NCBI RefSeq assembly: GCF_004331265.1
Contig: NZ_SJOO01000003.1
Span: 483,646-547,645 of the forward strand
DNA length: 64,000 bases
Source: Enterobacter wuhouensis
Lineage (GTDB): Bacteria; Pseudomonadota; Gammaproteobacteria; Enterobacterales; Enterobacteriaceae
Direction of reading: 5' to 3'
The notes under the pieces are model-generated. The model had not been told where the DNA came from. It was given only the letters and a program-made list of their open reading frames with translations, and did not search any database. Both the position numbers and the translations under genes were made by a program. Shown here piece after piece: positions 37,716-46,280 of this stretch (the stretch's first letter is position 1; every line of letters starts with the position of its first letter).

Positions 37716-40069
37716 ACAGTTCCCTAATCAACAAGGCTACCGATGCGGTGCAGCAACTCCTGGGCCAGTCACGCTACCGTGTTGATGTGCATGAATGCAG
37801 CGAGTTTCTGGATGTGTTGCGTTACAGCGCGGTGGAATCCCTCAGCGAGCCCTGGCGGTATGACGTGGCGGTCACCTGCTCCTCTGCGGATATTGCCTGC
37901 GACACGCTACTGCTGAAACCGGCGTCATTTACCTTCCAGACTCCGGTGTTTGACGGGGCCCCGGCGCTGCCGGTCCGGACGGTTTACGGGGTGGTGGAGT
38001 CATTTCGCCGGATATCCACGTCCGGTGAGGATACCCGTTACGCGCTGACGCTGGTTCCCCGTATTGCGCTTCTTGGCTTAACAAAGGGTAGCCAGATTTA
38101 CCTTAACCAGTCGGTCACTGAAGTGGTTGAGCAGGTACTGCGTAAACACGGCCTGGAAGGACCCGATTTTGAGTTCCGGCTCTCCCGGGAATATCCCTCC
38201 CGGGAGCTCATCACCCAGTGGCGGGAAACAGACCTTGAGTTTATCCAGCGCCTGCTGGCGGAGGTGGGCATTTACTGGCGCTATGAAATGGACAGCCGTC
38301 TTGAACAGGACGTGGTGATTTTCCAGGACAGCCAGCAGCAGTATGAATTTGGCGTCACGCTGCCATTGCGCAGCCAGGCCGGGATGAGTGACAGCGGCCA
38401 GGAGAGCATCTGGGATATTCAGACCGCATACAATGTGGTGAGCGGGAGTGTGGTCACCCGTGACTACAACTACCGCGAAGCGCTGACCCCTCAGGACAGC
38501 GCCGAAAGTATTTTCAGCAAGGAAGGGATCACCACCGGGGAAACGTACCATTATGCGGAACCCTTCCTGTCAGCGGGTGATACTGAAAGTACAGAGAGCG
38601 GGGCATACTTCGCCCGTCTGCGTCACGAACGCATTCTGAACGCGCAGTATCGCGTCAGCGGGCATTCCTCCAGCCCTCATCTGGCCCCGGGTCAGGTACT
38701 GGAAACAGACGGCACGTTACCCGATGCCGTGAAAGAAGGCATCCTCATCACCACGGTGCGCACCAGCGGTTCACGCAAAAGTAGCTTTACGCTGACGTTT
38801 GAGGGGATCCCCTACAGCGAAACGGTCTGTTATCGTCCGGCACCGCTCAGTCGCCCGGTGATATCCGGTTCACTTCCGGCCCGGGTGGAAAGCACACAGA
38901 AAGGCGACACCTATTCCTGGCTCGACACGGAAGGACGCTACCGCGTGAAGCTGGACTTCGACCGCAACAGTGCTGAACAGGGGTATGCCTATCTGTGGCT
39001 GCGGCTGGCTAAACCCTATGCCGGAGATACCTACGGATTTCACTCGCCGCTTCTCGACGGAACGGAAGTGGCCGTTGTTTTTGACGGCGGGGATCCGGAT
39101 CGGCCGTACATCGCTTATGCCCTGCACGATTCAGAACACCCGGACCATGTTACCAGCGACAACCATACGCGGAACGTGTGGCGCACGCCGGCGAACAATA
39201 AGCTGCGGATGGAGGATAAGCGCCAGGAAGAGCATATCAAGCTCGCGACAGAATATGGCAAAACGCAGCTGAATATGGGTCATCTGGTCAACGGTCAGCG
39301 AGAAAAACGCGGTGCCGGTTTTGAACTGCGTACGGACGAGTTTGGTGCAGTACGTGCGGCAAAGGGTCTGTTCCTGACGGCGGATGCCCAGTCCAGAGCC
39401 CAGGGCCCGGTGCTGGAAATGGCCCCTGCCATCAACCAGATTAACCAGGCCAACAGCCAGATGCAGGCGCTGAACAGCGCCGCCGAAGCTGCCGGAGCCC
39501 TGGTCTCTGATATCAACACCCAGATTAGTTTTGTGACCGACAAAATCAAAGACCTCCAGTCTGCGGTCCTGCTGGGTAGCGCGCCGCAGGGGGTGGCACT
39601 GACCTCAGGTGAACACCTTCAGCTCAGCAGTACCCGCAACACCATGATCAATGCAGGCCAGCACCTTGATATCGGTGCGATGAAAAATCTGTCCGTAACG
39701 GTGGAAAAAGCCCTGGGTCTGTTTGTGCATAAAGACGGGGCGAAGCTGGTTGCCAACCAGGGGGACATCGAGATTCAGGCTCAGCACAACACGATGGCCC
39801 TGTTTTCTGAAAAGCAGCTGACGGTGACCAGTAGTGAAGATGAAATTATTATCAGCACCCCGGAAACCCTGACGCTGAACGGCGGCGGGTCTTACCTGAG
39901 GCTGAGTAAGAACGGTATTGAACATGGTTCATCTGGTGAGTTCATTATGAAGACGTCTGACTATCTGGTACCAGGCACAGGCGCAAATCTCCCCAACGAA
40001 ACACCTAATTTCAGCCTGACGGATATCACTCAGGAAAATAAAATGAGCAGTAAGTCATTTAATGACTAA
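37712..40069 (+). CDS. vgrG: T6SS spike protein VgrG (TssI)
   Basis: The 785-residue VgrG contains the gp27-like half (HECSEFLDVLRYSAVESLSEPW to about residue 370), the gp5 OB-fold region (DTEGRYRVKLDFDRN and PYAGDTYGFHSPLLDGTEVAVVF) and a C-terminal DUF2345-like beta-helix (GLFLTADAQSRAQG through LTLNGGGSYLRLSKNGIEHG). No extra enzymatic domain is fused. The tail ends KSFND, a motif echoed by the small ORF at 58555. It overlaps clpV (ATGA) and leads an AT-rich cargo block, so it is the likely carrier of the effector at 41166. Confidence 0.95.
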   Translation: MNSSLINKATDAVQQLLGQSRYRVDVHECSEFLDVLRYSAVESLSEPWRYDVAVTCSSADIACDTLLLKPASFTFQTPVFDGAPALPVRTVYGVVESFRRISTSGEDTRYALTLVPRIALLGLTKGSQIYLNQSVTEVVEQVLRKHGLEGPDFEFRLSREYPSRELITQWRETDLEFIQRLLAEVGIYWRYEMDSRLEQDVVIFQDSQQQYEFGVTLPLRSQAGMSDSGQESIWDIQTAYNVVSGSVVTRDYNYREALTPQDSAESIFSKEGITTGETYHYAEPFLSAGDTESTESGAYFARLRHERILNAQYRVSGHSSSPHLAPGQVLETDGTLPDAVKEGILITTVRTSGSRKSSFTLTFEGIPYSETVCYRPAPLSRPVISGSLPARVESTQKGDTYSWLDTEGRYRVKLDFDRNSAEQGYAYLWLRLAKPYAGDTYGFHSPLLDGTEVAVVFDGGDPDRPYIAYALHDSEHPDHVTSDNHTRNVWRTPANNKLRMEDKRQEEHIKLATEYGKTQLNMGHLVNGQREKRGAGFELRTDEFGAVRAAKGLFLTADAQSRAQGPVLEMAPAINQINQANSQMQALNSAAEAAGALVSDINTQISFVTDKIKDLQSAVLLGSAPQGVALTSGEHLQLSSTRNTMINAGQHLDIGAMKNLSVTVEKALGLFVHKDGAKLVANQGDIEIQAQHNTMALFSEKQLTVTSSEDEIIISTPETLTLNGGGSYLRLSKNGIEHGSSGEFIMKTSDYLVPGTGANLPNETPNFSLTDITQENKMSSKSFND

Positions 40070-40078
40070 GGGCTGATG

Positions 40079-40618
40079 ATGGATCCATTAATTCCACATA
40101 TGCGTAATGTGTTTTTATTTGCATTTTTGCTTTGTTTATCAAATTTTACACTGGCATCCGAGCAAACAAGCCCAGAAAGCATCGTGTACAATTTTTATAA
40201 GTCATATTTGAAAGAAGAATCATCGAACAACAGTCGATTTCTCAACCAATATGTTTCTGATGCATTAATGAAAAGCATTAACGACTCAATGATGTGTAAT
40301 TATGATTCTGATGATTCAGTGTCGGCAGAAAAACTCGAAGGAAAATGTACACAAAAGCGCGAATGCAAGCAGTTAAAAGGGCGTTATATTTGTAACTGGA
40401 ATGGTGCTTGGGTTGATACTGATGTTGATTATTTTACAAAATCACAAGATATTTATCCTTCATGGAAAGTAAGTATAAGTACCTTTGATGTATATCAGAA
40501 AAAGAATGACTCTTCAGTCAACGTTATTTTAGGAGCGGGTTCCGAGCTTAAAGTTAAATTTAAGGTTATTCTAGAAAGAATTGATGGGGAGTGGAAAATC
40601 ACCAGCGTAACGGAATAA
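40079..40618 (+). CDS. Secreted DUF3828-like protein, candidate immunity protein (copy 1)
   Basis: A protein of about 180 residues with a signal peptide (FLLCLSNFTLASE). The mature part matches the DUF3828 pattern: SPESIVYNFYKSYL at the start, then DYFTKSQDIYPSWKVSI, and a C-terminal GEWKITSV strand. The start could be 40076, 40079 or 40100; the AAGGG upstream favours 40079. The gene is AT-rich, unlike vgrG before it. It is followed by a second DUF3828-like gene and then the large effector. A periplasmic protein in this position is a good candidate for protection against the peptidoglycan-attacking effector, but that is inference. Confidence 0.7.
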   Translation: MDPLIPHMRNVFLFAFLLCLSNFTLASEQTSPESIVYNFYKSYLKEESSNNSRFLNQYVSDALMKSINDSMMCNYDSDDSVSAEKLEGKCTQKRECKQLKGRYICNWNGAWVDTDVDYFTKSQDIYPSWKVSISTFDVYQKKNDSSVNVILGAGSELKVKFKVILERIDGEWKITSVTE

Positions 40619-40694
40619 TAATAACGTGGTCATTTTCTAAATTTCTCACCTCGACTACTCGTACAAATGCCAATATATCTACGGAGAGACGTTC

Positions 40695-41165
40695 ATGTTG
40701 AAGAAGATTGTTTTTGCTTGCTGCTTATTCTGCGTGGCCAATATAGCCTCAGCTTCAGCAAACAATAGTTCAATGCCTGGGGAAATTGTTGCAAATTTTT
40801 ATCATGATTACCTTGTCGCGTCTGAAATTCCTGATATGGAATCAGCTGATAAACTAACTCAAAAAGCTATTTTTGAATATACAACTGAGCATCTCAGAAG
40901 TCTGCGGGATAATGATGAATCGGGTGCTGATTATTTTGTCGATGCCCAGGATATATGTGAAGAATGGAAAGACAGCATTAATGTGGAAACTATTTCAGAG
41001 AATGACCAAGTAGCACAAGTGAAGCTAACATTAGGATATGGTAAGGGCGTATCCCTGTATGCCATTAACCTGGTTAAAGAAAACGGGAACTGGTTAATGG
41101 ATTCTGTTAAGCCCATATCTCATAGTAGTATTTATTGCCCTCGACAAGCAGAGGGGGGGGAATAA
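40695..41165 (+). CDS. Secreted DUF3828-like protein, candidate immunity protein (copy 2)
   Basis: The 156-residue product has a signal peptide (CLFCVANIASASA) and the same pattern as its upstream neighbour: GEIVANFYHDYLVAS, DYFVDAQDICEEWKDSI and NGNWLMDSV. The two are diverged paralogues. Its last codons contain an eight-base G run (41153-41160) that also forms the approach to the effector start codon at 41166, so slippage could alter this protein's C-terminus. The gene directly precedes the effector without a gap, as in effector-immunity pairs. Confidence 0.75.
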   Translation: MLKKIVFACCLFCVANIASASANNSSMPGEIVANFYHDYLVASEIPDMESADKLTQKAIFEYTTEHLRSLRDNDESGADYFVDAQDICEEWKDSINVETISENDQVAQVKLTLGYGKGVSLYAINLVKENGNWLMDSVKPISHSSIYCPRQAEGGE

Positions 41166-43865
41166 ATGCTGGACAAGAATGTCGCAGTTAGTGTTTTAAA
41201 CACTCAAGCCCTGGCCAGAGCGAAAATTAACGCTGAAAATTTCAAAAATGGCATAGATAAAAAGCTTAAATATGGTGAGTCAAAATGTGCCCGCTATGTT
41301 AAAAAAGCATTAATCGCTGGAGGGGCATCTGCAAAAAATTCAGGAATTGAATCAGCTAAAAATTATGGCCCATGGCTGCTTGAAAATAACTTTAAAGTTG
41401 TGGATAACGCTACAACAGTGCGTACTGGCGGTGTATTCACAATTTCTGGTCAGCAAGTGGGGGATGTTGTCGTAATCCAGGCAGCACCACATCATGTGCA
41501 TGGTCATATGGCGATGTTTAATGGTACACACTGGGTATCTGATTTTGTCCAGGAAAGGGGGTTCTATCCTGCCCAGATATATCGTGATCAAAACATACCC
41601 TATGCACTTTATCGTTATGGCGATAATACCACATCAGAGCAGAACGCCTCGGCTACCCAAAAAGGAAAAATTAAAATTGTTTGGCCTATTCCCTCTAACA
41701 ACCGAGGCAGTGAATTTGGGAACCTGGAGGATATCCTTTCCCACCTGGATGGAGAGTCAACCGGACAATACGCTATTGGCCGTAGTGGGATGTGGCATGG
41801 CGGTATTCATATCACGCATATCACGACTCCGTGGTGTGCTCTCAGTGGCAAAGCACCTTTGGAGGCATTCGATTTCCCGGTTGCTTTCAAAGGCGAGCAG
41901 GCTATACGTTGCATGGCAGATGGGGAAATCATTGCCTATCGTGTCTGCAATGATTATATGACACTTGCCTGGGAATCCGGTCCGCTGAGTTTTTCGGGTT
42001 CATTCGTGCTGGTAAAACACTATATTCAGCCGGGTGAAAAAGAAACAAGTGGACTGCATTTCTACACCCTGTATATGCATCTTGCGCCGTATTCAGCTTA
42101 TGAGGCCGAAGCAGAAAATCAGTGGGTCATTCAGGATACTCTAAGAGCATATTCTGAAATGGACTGGCTGACGGCAAAATTGACTTCAGATAAAACTTCT
42201 CCACAAATCGCCGGGCACATGCCTAAAGGGGCTAGAGTGGAGTGGGACCCAGCAGACAGCAATCTTAACGCCACAGGAAGTAACAAGAGAAAATACGGAC
42301 TTGTGACGCTAAAGGGTTTACCAGAAGAAACCAGCAGTACTCTCACTCCTGGTCAGCGCTATTGGGTTGTTGTGGATAATAACAATATTAAGTCAGCGCC
42401 GGGGGCCGGTCCAGGCTGGTGGCGACACTTGCTTCCTCCCGCAAAGGAAGTCATGGTATTTGATAAAACGGTAAGTCTCAGTTCACCATTTGCTATTATG
42501 GCCGGTGACCCGATTGGGCACATGGGCTACTATCAGGCACCAAAGGATGGGGGATATGAGGCGAGATATCAGGTGCATATTGAATGTACCAGCATGGATG
42601 ATAACCTGGAAAAATTCCTGACCAATCCAGATAAAGTGGGGGAGAAAAACCCACTCTGGCTGAAGTATTCTCCGGGCCTTTCTCTGTACACAAAAGATGT
42701 CGCGAAAGGCACCTTCGCAAAGGGGGGAACGTCTACAACGCGGTCAGGCATTCTTCCGTTGAGCAAAGTCACAACTGAAACTGATATTTCAACAAAGCAA
42801 GAATACTGGCAGCTGCGACCGGAAAATGCCTATGTGCCCAAAGGTCTGGCGGAGCCTCAACTTCTGTCACAGTATGATTTGGCAAAGTTGGGTTTCAGAA
42901 CTGAAACCGTAGAGCCTGTCAGCTTTGATTACCTGGATGGAAAAAACCAGCCAGTTGGATTTTTCCGCAGCCTTATCAACTCGCTCTATGAGGCTGCGAC
43001 CGGTGACACGCGAACCAGTCATGCACTGGTAAAGCATAATTATCAGCGCCTTCTTGATAAAATTGATAGTGGAAACGACCGTTACTCTCCGATGGAATAC
43101 TGGAGAGCACTTCATAATCCTGACTATCGTGACGTCATTCAGAAAACAATCGTAAAACATCCCAGCGACTGGTATTTCAAAAAAGGCGATGCTATCTGGC
43201 AACCATTCCTGAATGCACTGAAGAAAGATGCTCCTGAATGGAAAAAATACAGCGAAGATTTTCTTGATAAAATGGCATGGATGCAGGATGTCACCACGGA
43301 GAAGCTAGGCCCCTCGTTATGGCATATGCATCCTATAATGTTTCTAGGGGCAATGATTCGCATAAAAAAACGACATTCGGGACTTTTCACTGTACAAGAT
43401 GGGAAAGAAGCTTTACGTAAAATATATGATAAATACGGTAAAGACATGTCTGTGATAGTTGAAAGAATGTTTCGTATCGAGACCAAACACTTTACTTCTG
43501 GTCAATATCAACATTGTGGTGCTCCTGGTATGGAGGTACATGGTGCTCCTCCAGCATACGGATGGAGTTCTGACTTTTTCTCGCAACATCCAGAATATCA
43601 ACCGACTGGGATTTGGAGTAAAAAAGAAGGAAGAGGGTTAAGTGGGCAGGGAGGAAATGCCCAAGTCACAGATAAGCCAAAACGATTTGTAGTATTCGAT
43701 TCTGTTGAGAGTTCAATGGAATATATTGTGTACTATATTAATAAGCACGGCGGAAACTATGCCCGATGGTACTCAACCCAAGACTCAGCACAAAAACTAT
43801 ATAGAGAAGAATGTGGGGCAATCAAACCCAAATTCACGAATGAGTTTTCTGAGGTAAATTCATGA
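41166..43865 (+). CDS. Multi-domain T6SS peptidoglycan effector: CHAP-like amidase, M23-like peptidase and distinct C-terminal tip
   Basis: The 899-residue protein has three putative enzymatic parts. Residues 30-150 resemble a CHAP/NlpC amidase, with Cys41 (SKCARYV) and His114 (VHGHMAMF). Residues 170-500 are M23-like: WHGGIH (His211, and His215 where the family has Asp), YMHLAP and QVHIEC. The stretch from Trp173 to about residue 728 (GKIKIVWP to MHPIMFLG) is nearly the same as in the effector at 58747. The last 170 residues are unrelated to that protein and contain RIETKHFTSGQ and GAPGMEVHG, which look like a glycosidase/muramidase-type domain with a possible catalytic Glu. There is no signal peptide, as expected for T6SS cargo. 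The start follows a G-rich stretch. The next gene overlaps by four bases and encodes a secreted protein. Confidence 0.82.
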   Translation: MLDKNVAVSVLNTQALARAKINAENFKNGIDKKLKYGESKCARYVKKALIAGGASAKNSGIESAKNYGPWLLENNFKVVDNATTVRTGGVFTISGQQVGDVVVIQAAPHHVHGHMAMFNGTHWVSDFVQERGFYPAQIYRDQNIPYALYRYGDNTTSEQNASATQKGKIKIVWPIPSNNRGSEFGNLEDILSHLDGESTGQYAIGRSGMWHGGIHITHITTPWCALSGKAPLEAFDFPVAFKGEQAIRCMADGEIIAYRVCNDYMTLAWESGPLSFSGSFVLVKHYIQPGEKETSGLHFYTLYMHLAPYSAYEAEAENQWVIQDTLRAYSEMDWLTAKLTSDKTSPQIAGHMPKGARVEWDPADSNLNATGSNKRKYGLVTLKGLPEETSSTLTPGQRYWVVVDNNNIKSAPGAGPGWWRHLLPPAKEVMVFDKTVSLSSPFAIMAGDPIGHMGYYQAPKDGGYEARYQVHIECTSMDDNLEKFLTNPDKVGEKNPLWLKYSPGLSLYTKDVAKGTFAKGGTSTTRSGILPLSKVTTETDISTKQEYWQLRPENAYVPKGLAEPQLLSQYDLAKLGFRTETVEPVSFDYLDGKNQPVGFFRSLINSLYEAATGDTRTSHALVKHNYQRLLDKIDSGNDRYSPMEYWRALHNPDYRDVIQKTIVKHPSDWYFKKGDAIWQPFLNALKKDAPEWKKYSEDFLDKMAWMQDVTTEKLGPSLWHMHPIMFLGAMIRIKKRHSGLFTVQDGKEALRKIYDKYGKDMSVIVERMFRIETKHFTSGQYQHCGAPGMEVHGAPPAYGWSSDFFSQHPEYQPTGIWSKKEGRGLSGQGGNAQVTDKPKRFVVFDSVESSMEYIVYYINKHGGNYARWYSTQDSAQKLYREECGAIKPKFTNEFSEVNS

Positions 43866-44479
43866 TTAAATTTAAAGCACTTCCTTTTGTTTTGTTGATT
43901 TACTCTATCTCAGCATTTTCTAGTGTTACTGATGATGATTTTGATAGATGCTCACAATTCTTGGATAAAATAGTAGCTTCCAGTAATGCAAGTTTGATAA
44001 AAGAGTTGAAAGTGAATAGGAGTCTCATTAAAGCAGATGTTGACAGTGTCAGTGGCAATGATATAAATGCTAAAGTTCAATTCAATAAAAGTCAGTCAAC
44101 TGACACTCCAGGCGAAGGCTTTCTTTTATGGGTGAAATATGATTACCTCAAATTCAATTTGGAGGATGTTACTATTGATCCAGATAATCCAGAAAAATTA
44201 AGTTTTGATAATAGATACGCGTCAGTATACCTCAACTGCCTGAACAAAAAAGTAATTTTCAAAGTCAATGGTGATTCCCGATTACAGTTTTATAAAGATG
44301 ATAAATTATCAACCCCAGAAAACGGTGTATTTATCCTACCAGGGGAATATGTGGAAGTTGAAAGAAACTCAGGGAGCGCTTCGTATGTTAAATATCAAGC
44401 AAAGGACGGAGTGGTATATTCTTCCTGGGTGGATTCTAGCCGCATACAGAAATATTCCCCAGGTACCATTAAACACTAA
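43862..44479 (+). CDS. Secreted SH3-like protein, probable immunity protein for the effector
   Basis: The 205-residue product has a signal peptide (LIYSISAFSSVT). The C-terminal half reads like a bacterial SH3 domain: KVIFKVNGDSRLQFYKDDKL, then GEYVEVERNSGSASYVKYQA and SWVDSSRIQ. Its ATG overlaps the effector stop by four bases, so it is translationally coupled. That, its periplasmic location and its AT-rich composition make it the best candidate immunity protein. It has a broken paralogue at 45359-45947 and a distant relative at 44544. I do not recognise a named family. Confidence 0.72.
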   Translation: MIKFKALPFVLLIYSISAFSSVTDDDFDRCSQFLDKIVASSNASLIKELKVNRSLIKADVDSVSGNDINAKVQFNKSQSTDTPGEGFLLWVKYDYLKFNLEDVTIDPDNPEKLSFDNRYASVYLNCLNKKVIFKVNGDSRLQFYKDDKLSTPENGVFILPGEYVEVERNSGSASYVKYQAKDGVVYSSWVDSSRIQKYSPGTIKH

Positions 44480-44543
44480 AAACTTATTCTTCAAAGTTAC
44501 TTTCTATATTGAAAGGTAGACAGATGAAAAGCAGAGGATTGAA

Positions 44544-45149
44544 ATGATTAAAATCATGCTATCTGTCTTATTATATGGTTTCTCCTGCTATACTTTTGCT
44601 GGCGATTTTTGTTCGGAGTTGTCCAAAAAAGCTGAGAAGGAACAAGAATATGTAGATCATTCTATGAACATTTATAAAGTCACATCAAAAACAAGACTTT
44701 ACTTTAATAGCGCGCCGAGTGAACAATGCAAGATTAACAATGCTTTTATAATTAACGGTGATGTAGTTTCAGGATACACCACTCTTAATGGATATTTGTT
44801 TGCATCATATTTCAAGAAAAATGGCGATTCGGTCGATGGATGGCTCAAACTATCAGATTTAAAAAATACCGGATATACCAGTGGTCCATCAAGTGACGAA
44901 CAAACTGTTTTTAATATTATTCCAGATGTCATTAAGAAAAACGCATTGACTACAGCACCTGAAAAATGTATCAACATCAGTGGAGATGACACTGACAATA
45001 AATACTACAAATTCGCTATAACCAAAAAATCACTTGAAGAATGTAAAAACGTGCAACTCACTCCTTTTAGCATCTTGGTAAAAAAAGGGACTCAAGAAAT
45101 TTACACAAACCAAGGAGATGATATTGATAAATTCCACCCAATCGAATGA
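44544..45149 (+). CDS. Secreted SH3-like protein, additional immunity candidate
   Basis: A 201-residue protein with a signal peptide (LYGFSCYTFAGDF). An SH3-like segment covers about residues 40-110 (NAFIINGDVVSGYTTLNGYL and GWLKLSDLKNTGYT), the same layout as the C-terminal half of the preceding protein, and a Cys-containing C-terminal half follows. The gene is AT-rich and sits in the same cargo block. Tandem, diverged immunity genes next to a polymorphic effector often protect against effector variants carried by rivals. That interpretation is inference. Confidence 0.65.
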   Translation: MIKIMLSVLLYGFSCYTFAGDFCSELSKKAEKEQEYVDHSMNIYKVTSKTRLYFNSAPSEQCKINNAFIINGDVVSGYTTLNGYLFASYFKKNGDSVDGWLKLSDLKNTGYTSGPSSDEQTVFNIIPDVIKKNALTTAPEKCINISGDDTDNKYYKFAITKKSLEECKNVQLTPFSILVKKGTQEIYTNQGDDIDKFHPIE

Positions 45150-45358
45150 AGTAAAAAATCGAATCACATGAAATACTGATTGCTATAGAAAGGAGATAAT
45201 ACGCCAACATCAGCCTTAGATATGATGGAATTTATGATAGGGCATTTAGGCTAACGGGCAACCTAGGTCTCACAAAAATCCACTGCGTAAGAAATATACT
45301 GAACTATTTTTCCGAAAATGAGGCATGCATTTGTAGATGAAATCAAAGGGGAGAGTAA

Positions 45359-45947
45359 ATGAAGGCTTTATAAAAGAATAACGGTTCTATTACTTTCGTT
45401 GTTGCCGTTGTCCATCTCCTTTGCTGCAAGCCCGGAGCAGTGCTACTCATATTTTACTGAGTTAGTGAGGAGCAGTAACTATCCATTTAATGAATGGAAT
45501 GTAAAACCCAACAAAGTAAAATTAATAATTGATGAAGATGATAACTCGATTATAAGCGCGAAATTAGTGATCGATACCGATGGTTCAGGCATAATTGGAT
45601 GAGTTTTATTTGACAAACGCAAGGCAGAGTTGTTTAACACAACCATCGAACCAGAAAACCCAATTAAACTGACCTATAACAATGAATGCGAAAAAGCTCA
45701 AAAATATTGCCTTTCAGGTGAAGTTATTTATCAGGTTCAAAGTAAGAAGCGTGTGTGCTTTTTTGAGAGATCTGATTCCGGCATGAAAAAAACAAACACT
45801 TTTATTGTCAATGGTGATTATGTTCAGCGATTGGAAACGCAGAACAAATACACCCAAGTTTCTTATCAAACAAAGTCAGGGGCTACAGTTACAGGCTGGG
45901 TTGAGTTGGCCTCATTGAGACAAATTGACTTTAAAAGCACCTGGTAA
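45359..45947 (+). pseudogene. Broken paralogue of the SH3-like immunity gene
   Basis: The frame from about 45363 encodes RITVLLLSLLPLSISFAAS (a signal peptide) and a body resembling the protein at 43862. Two lesions are visible. The ATG at 45359, which follows an AAGGGGAGA ribosome-binding site, is out of frame by one base (stop at its fifth codon). An in-frame TGA at 45600-45602 falls where the intact paralogue has Trp. After it, V-L-F-D...TIEPENPIKL aligns without gaps for 23 residues to V-K-Y-D...TIDPDNPEKL. The rest, including the SH3-like end (FIVNGDYVQRLETQNKYTQV, GWVELASLRQ), is intact. The 210 bases before it contain no recognisable gene. Confidence 0.85.
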
Positions 45948-46014
45948 GAAACGCACATTACATATGTAAAGCAAAAGCACCTTTCCAGGGAACTCAGAGA
46001 AATGAGGTAAATTT

Positions 46015-46278
46015 ATGCTTCAAATTATTCGTAAAGGCGATAAAACCACTCACGGCGGTTCGGTACTGACCGCTTCAGAAACGATGAAATTCGGTGGTAT
46101 CGGCGTTGCCCGTAAAGGCGACAAAGTGTCCTGCCCGGTTCCGGGACATGGCCCTACAACTATCATAGAAGGCAATCCTGATTATCTCGATCATGGTATC
46201 CCGGTTGCATTTCACGGCCACAAATGTGCCTGTGGTTGCACATTGATCAGTTCATTTGCCGCTGCAAAGGTTGCCTGA
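46015..46278 (+). CDS. PAAR-domain T6SS spike-tip protein
   Basis: The 87-residue protein is a stand-alone PAAR: IIRKGDKTTHGGSVLTAS, then VARKGDKVSCPVPGHGPTTI and the zinc-binding end HGIPVAFHGHKCACGC. It sharpens the VgrG spike and recruits effectors. It is followed after two bases by an unknown membrane-protein gene and then tssM. A scrap of a second PAAR gene occurs at 51774. Confidence 0.95.
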   Translation: MLQIIRKGDKTTHGGSVLTASETMKFGGIGVARKGDKVSCPVPGHGPTTIIEGNPDYLDHGIPVAFHGHKCACGCTLISSFAAAKVA

Positions 46279-46280
46279 TT

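Noticed and set aside
45195..45255. Short frame after an AAGGAGAT motif reading TPTSALDMMEFMIGHLG
   Set aside because: A good Shine-Dalgarno but no ATG/GTG/TTG in place and only about 17 codons. It may be the tail of a lost effector tip, but this cannot be supported.
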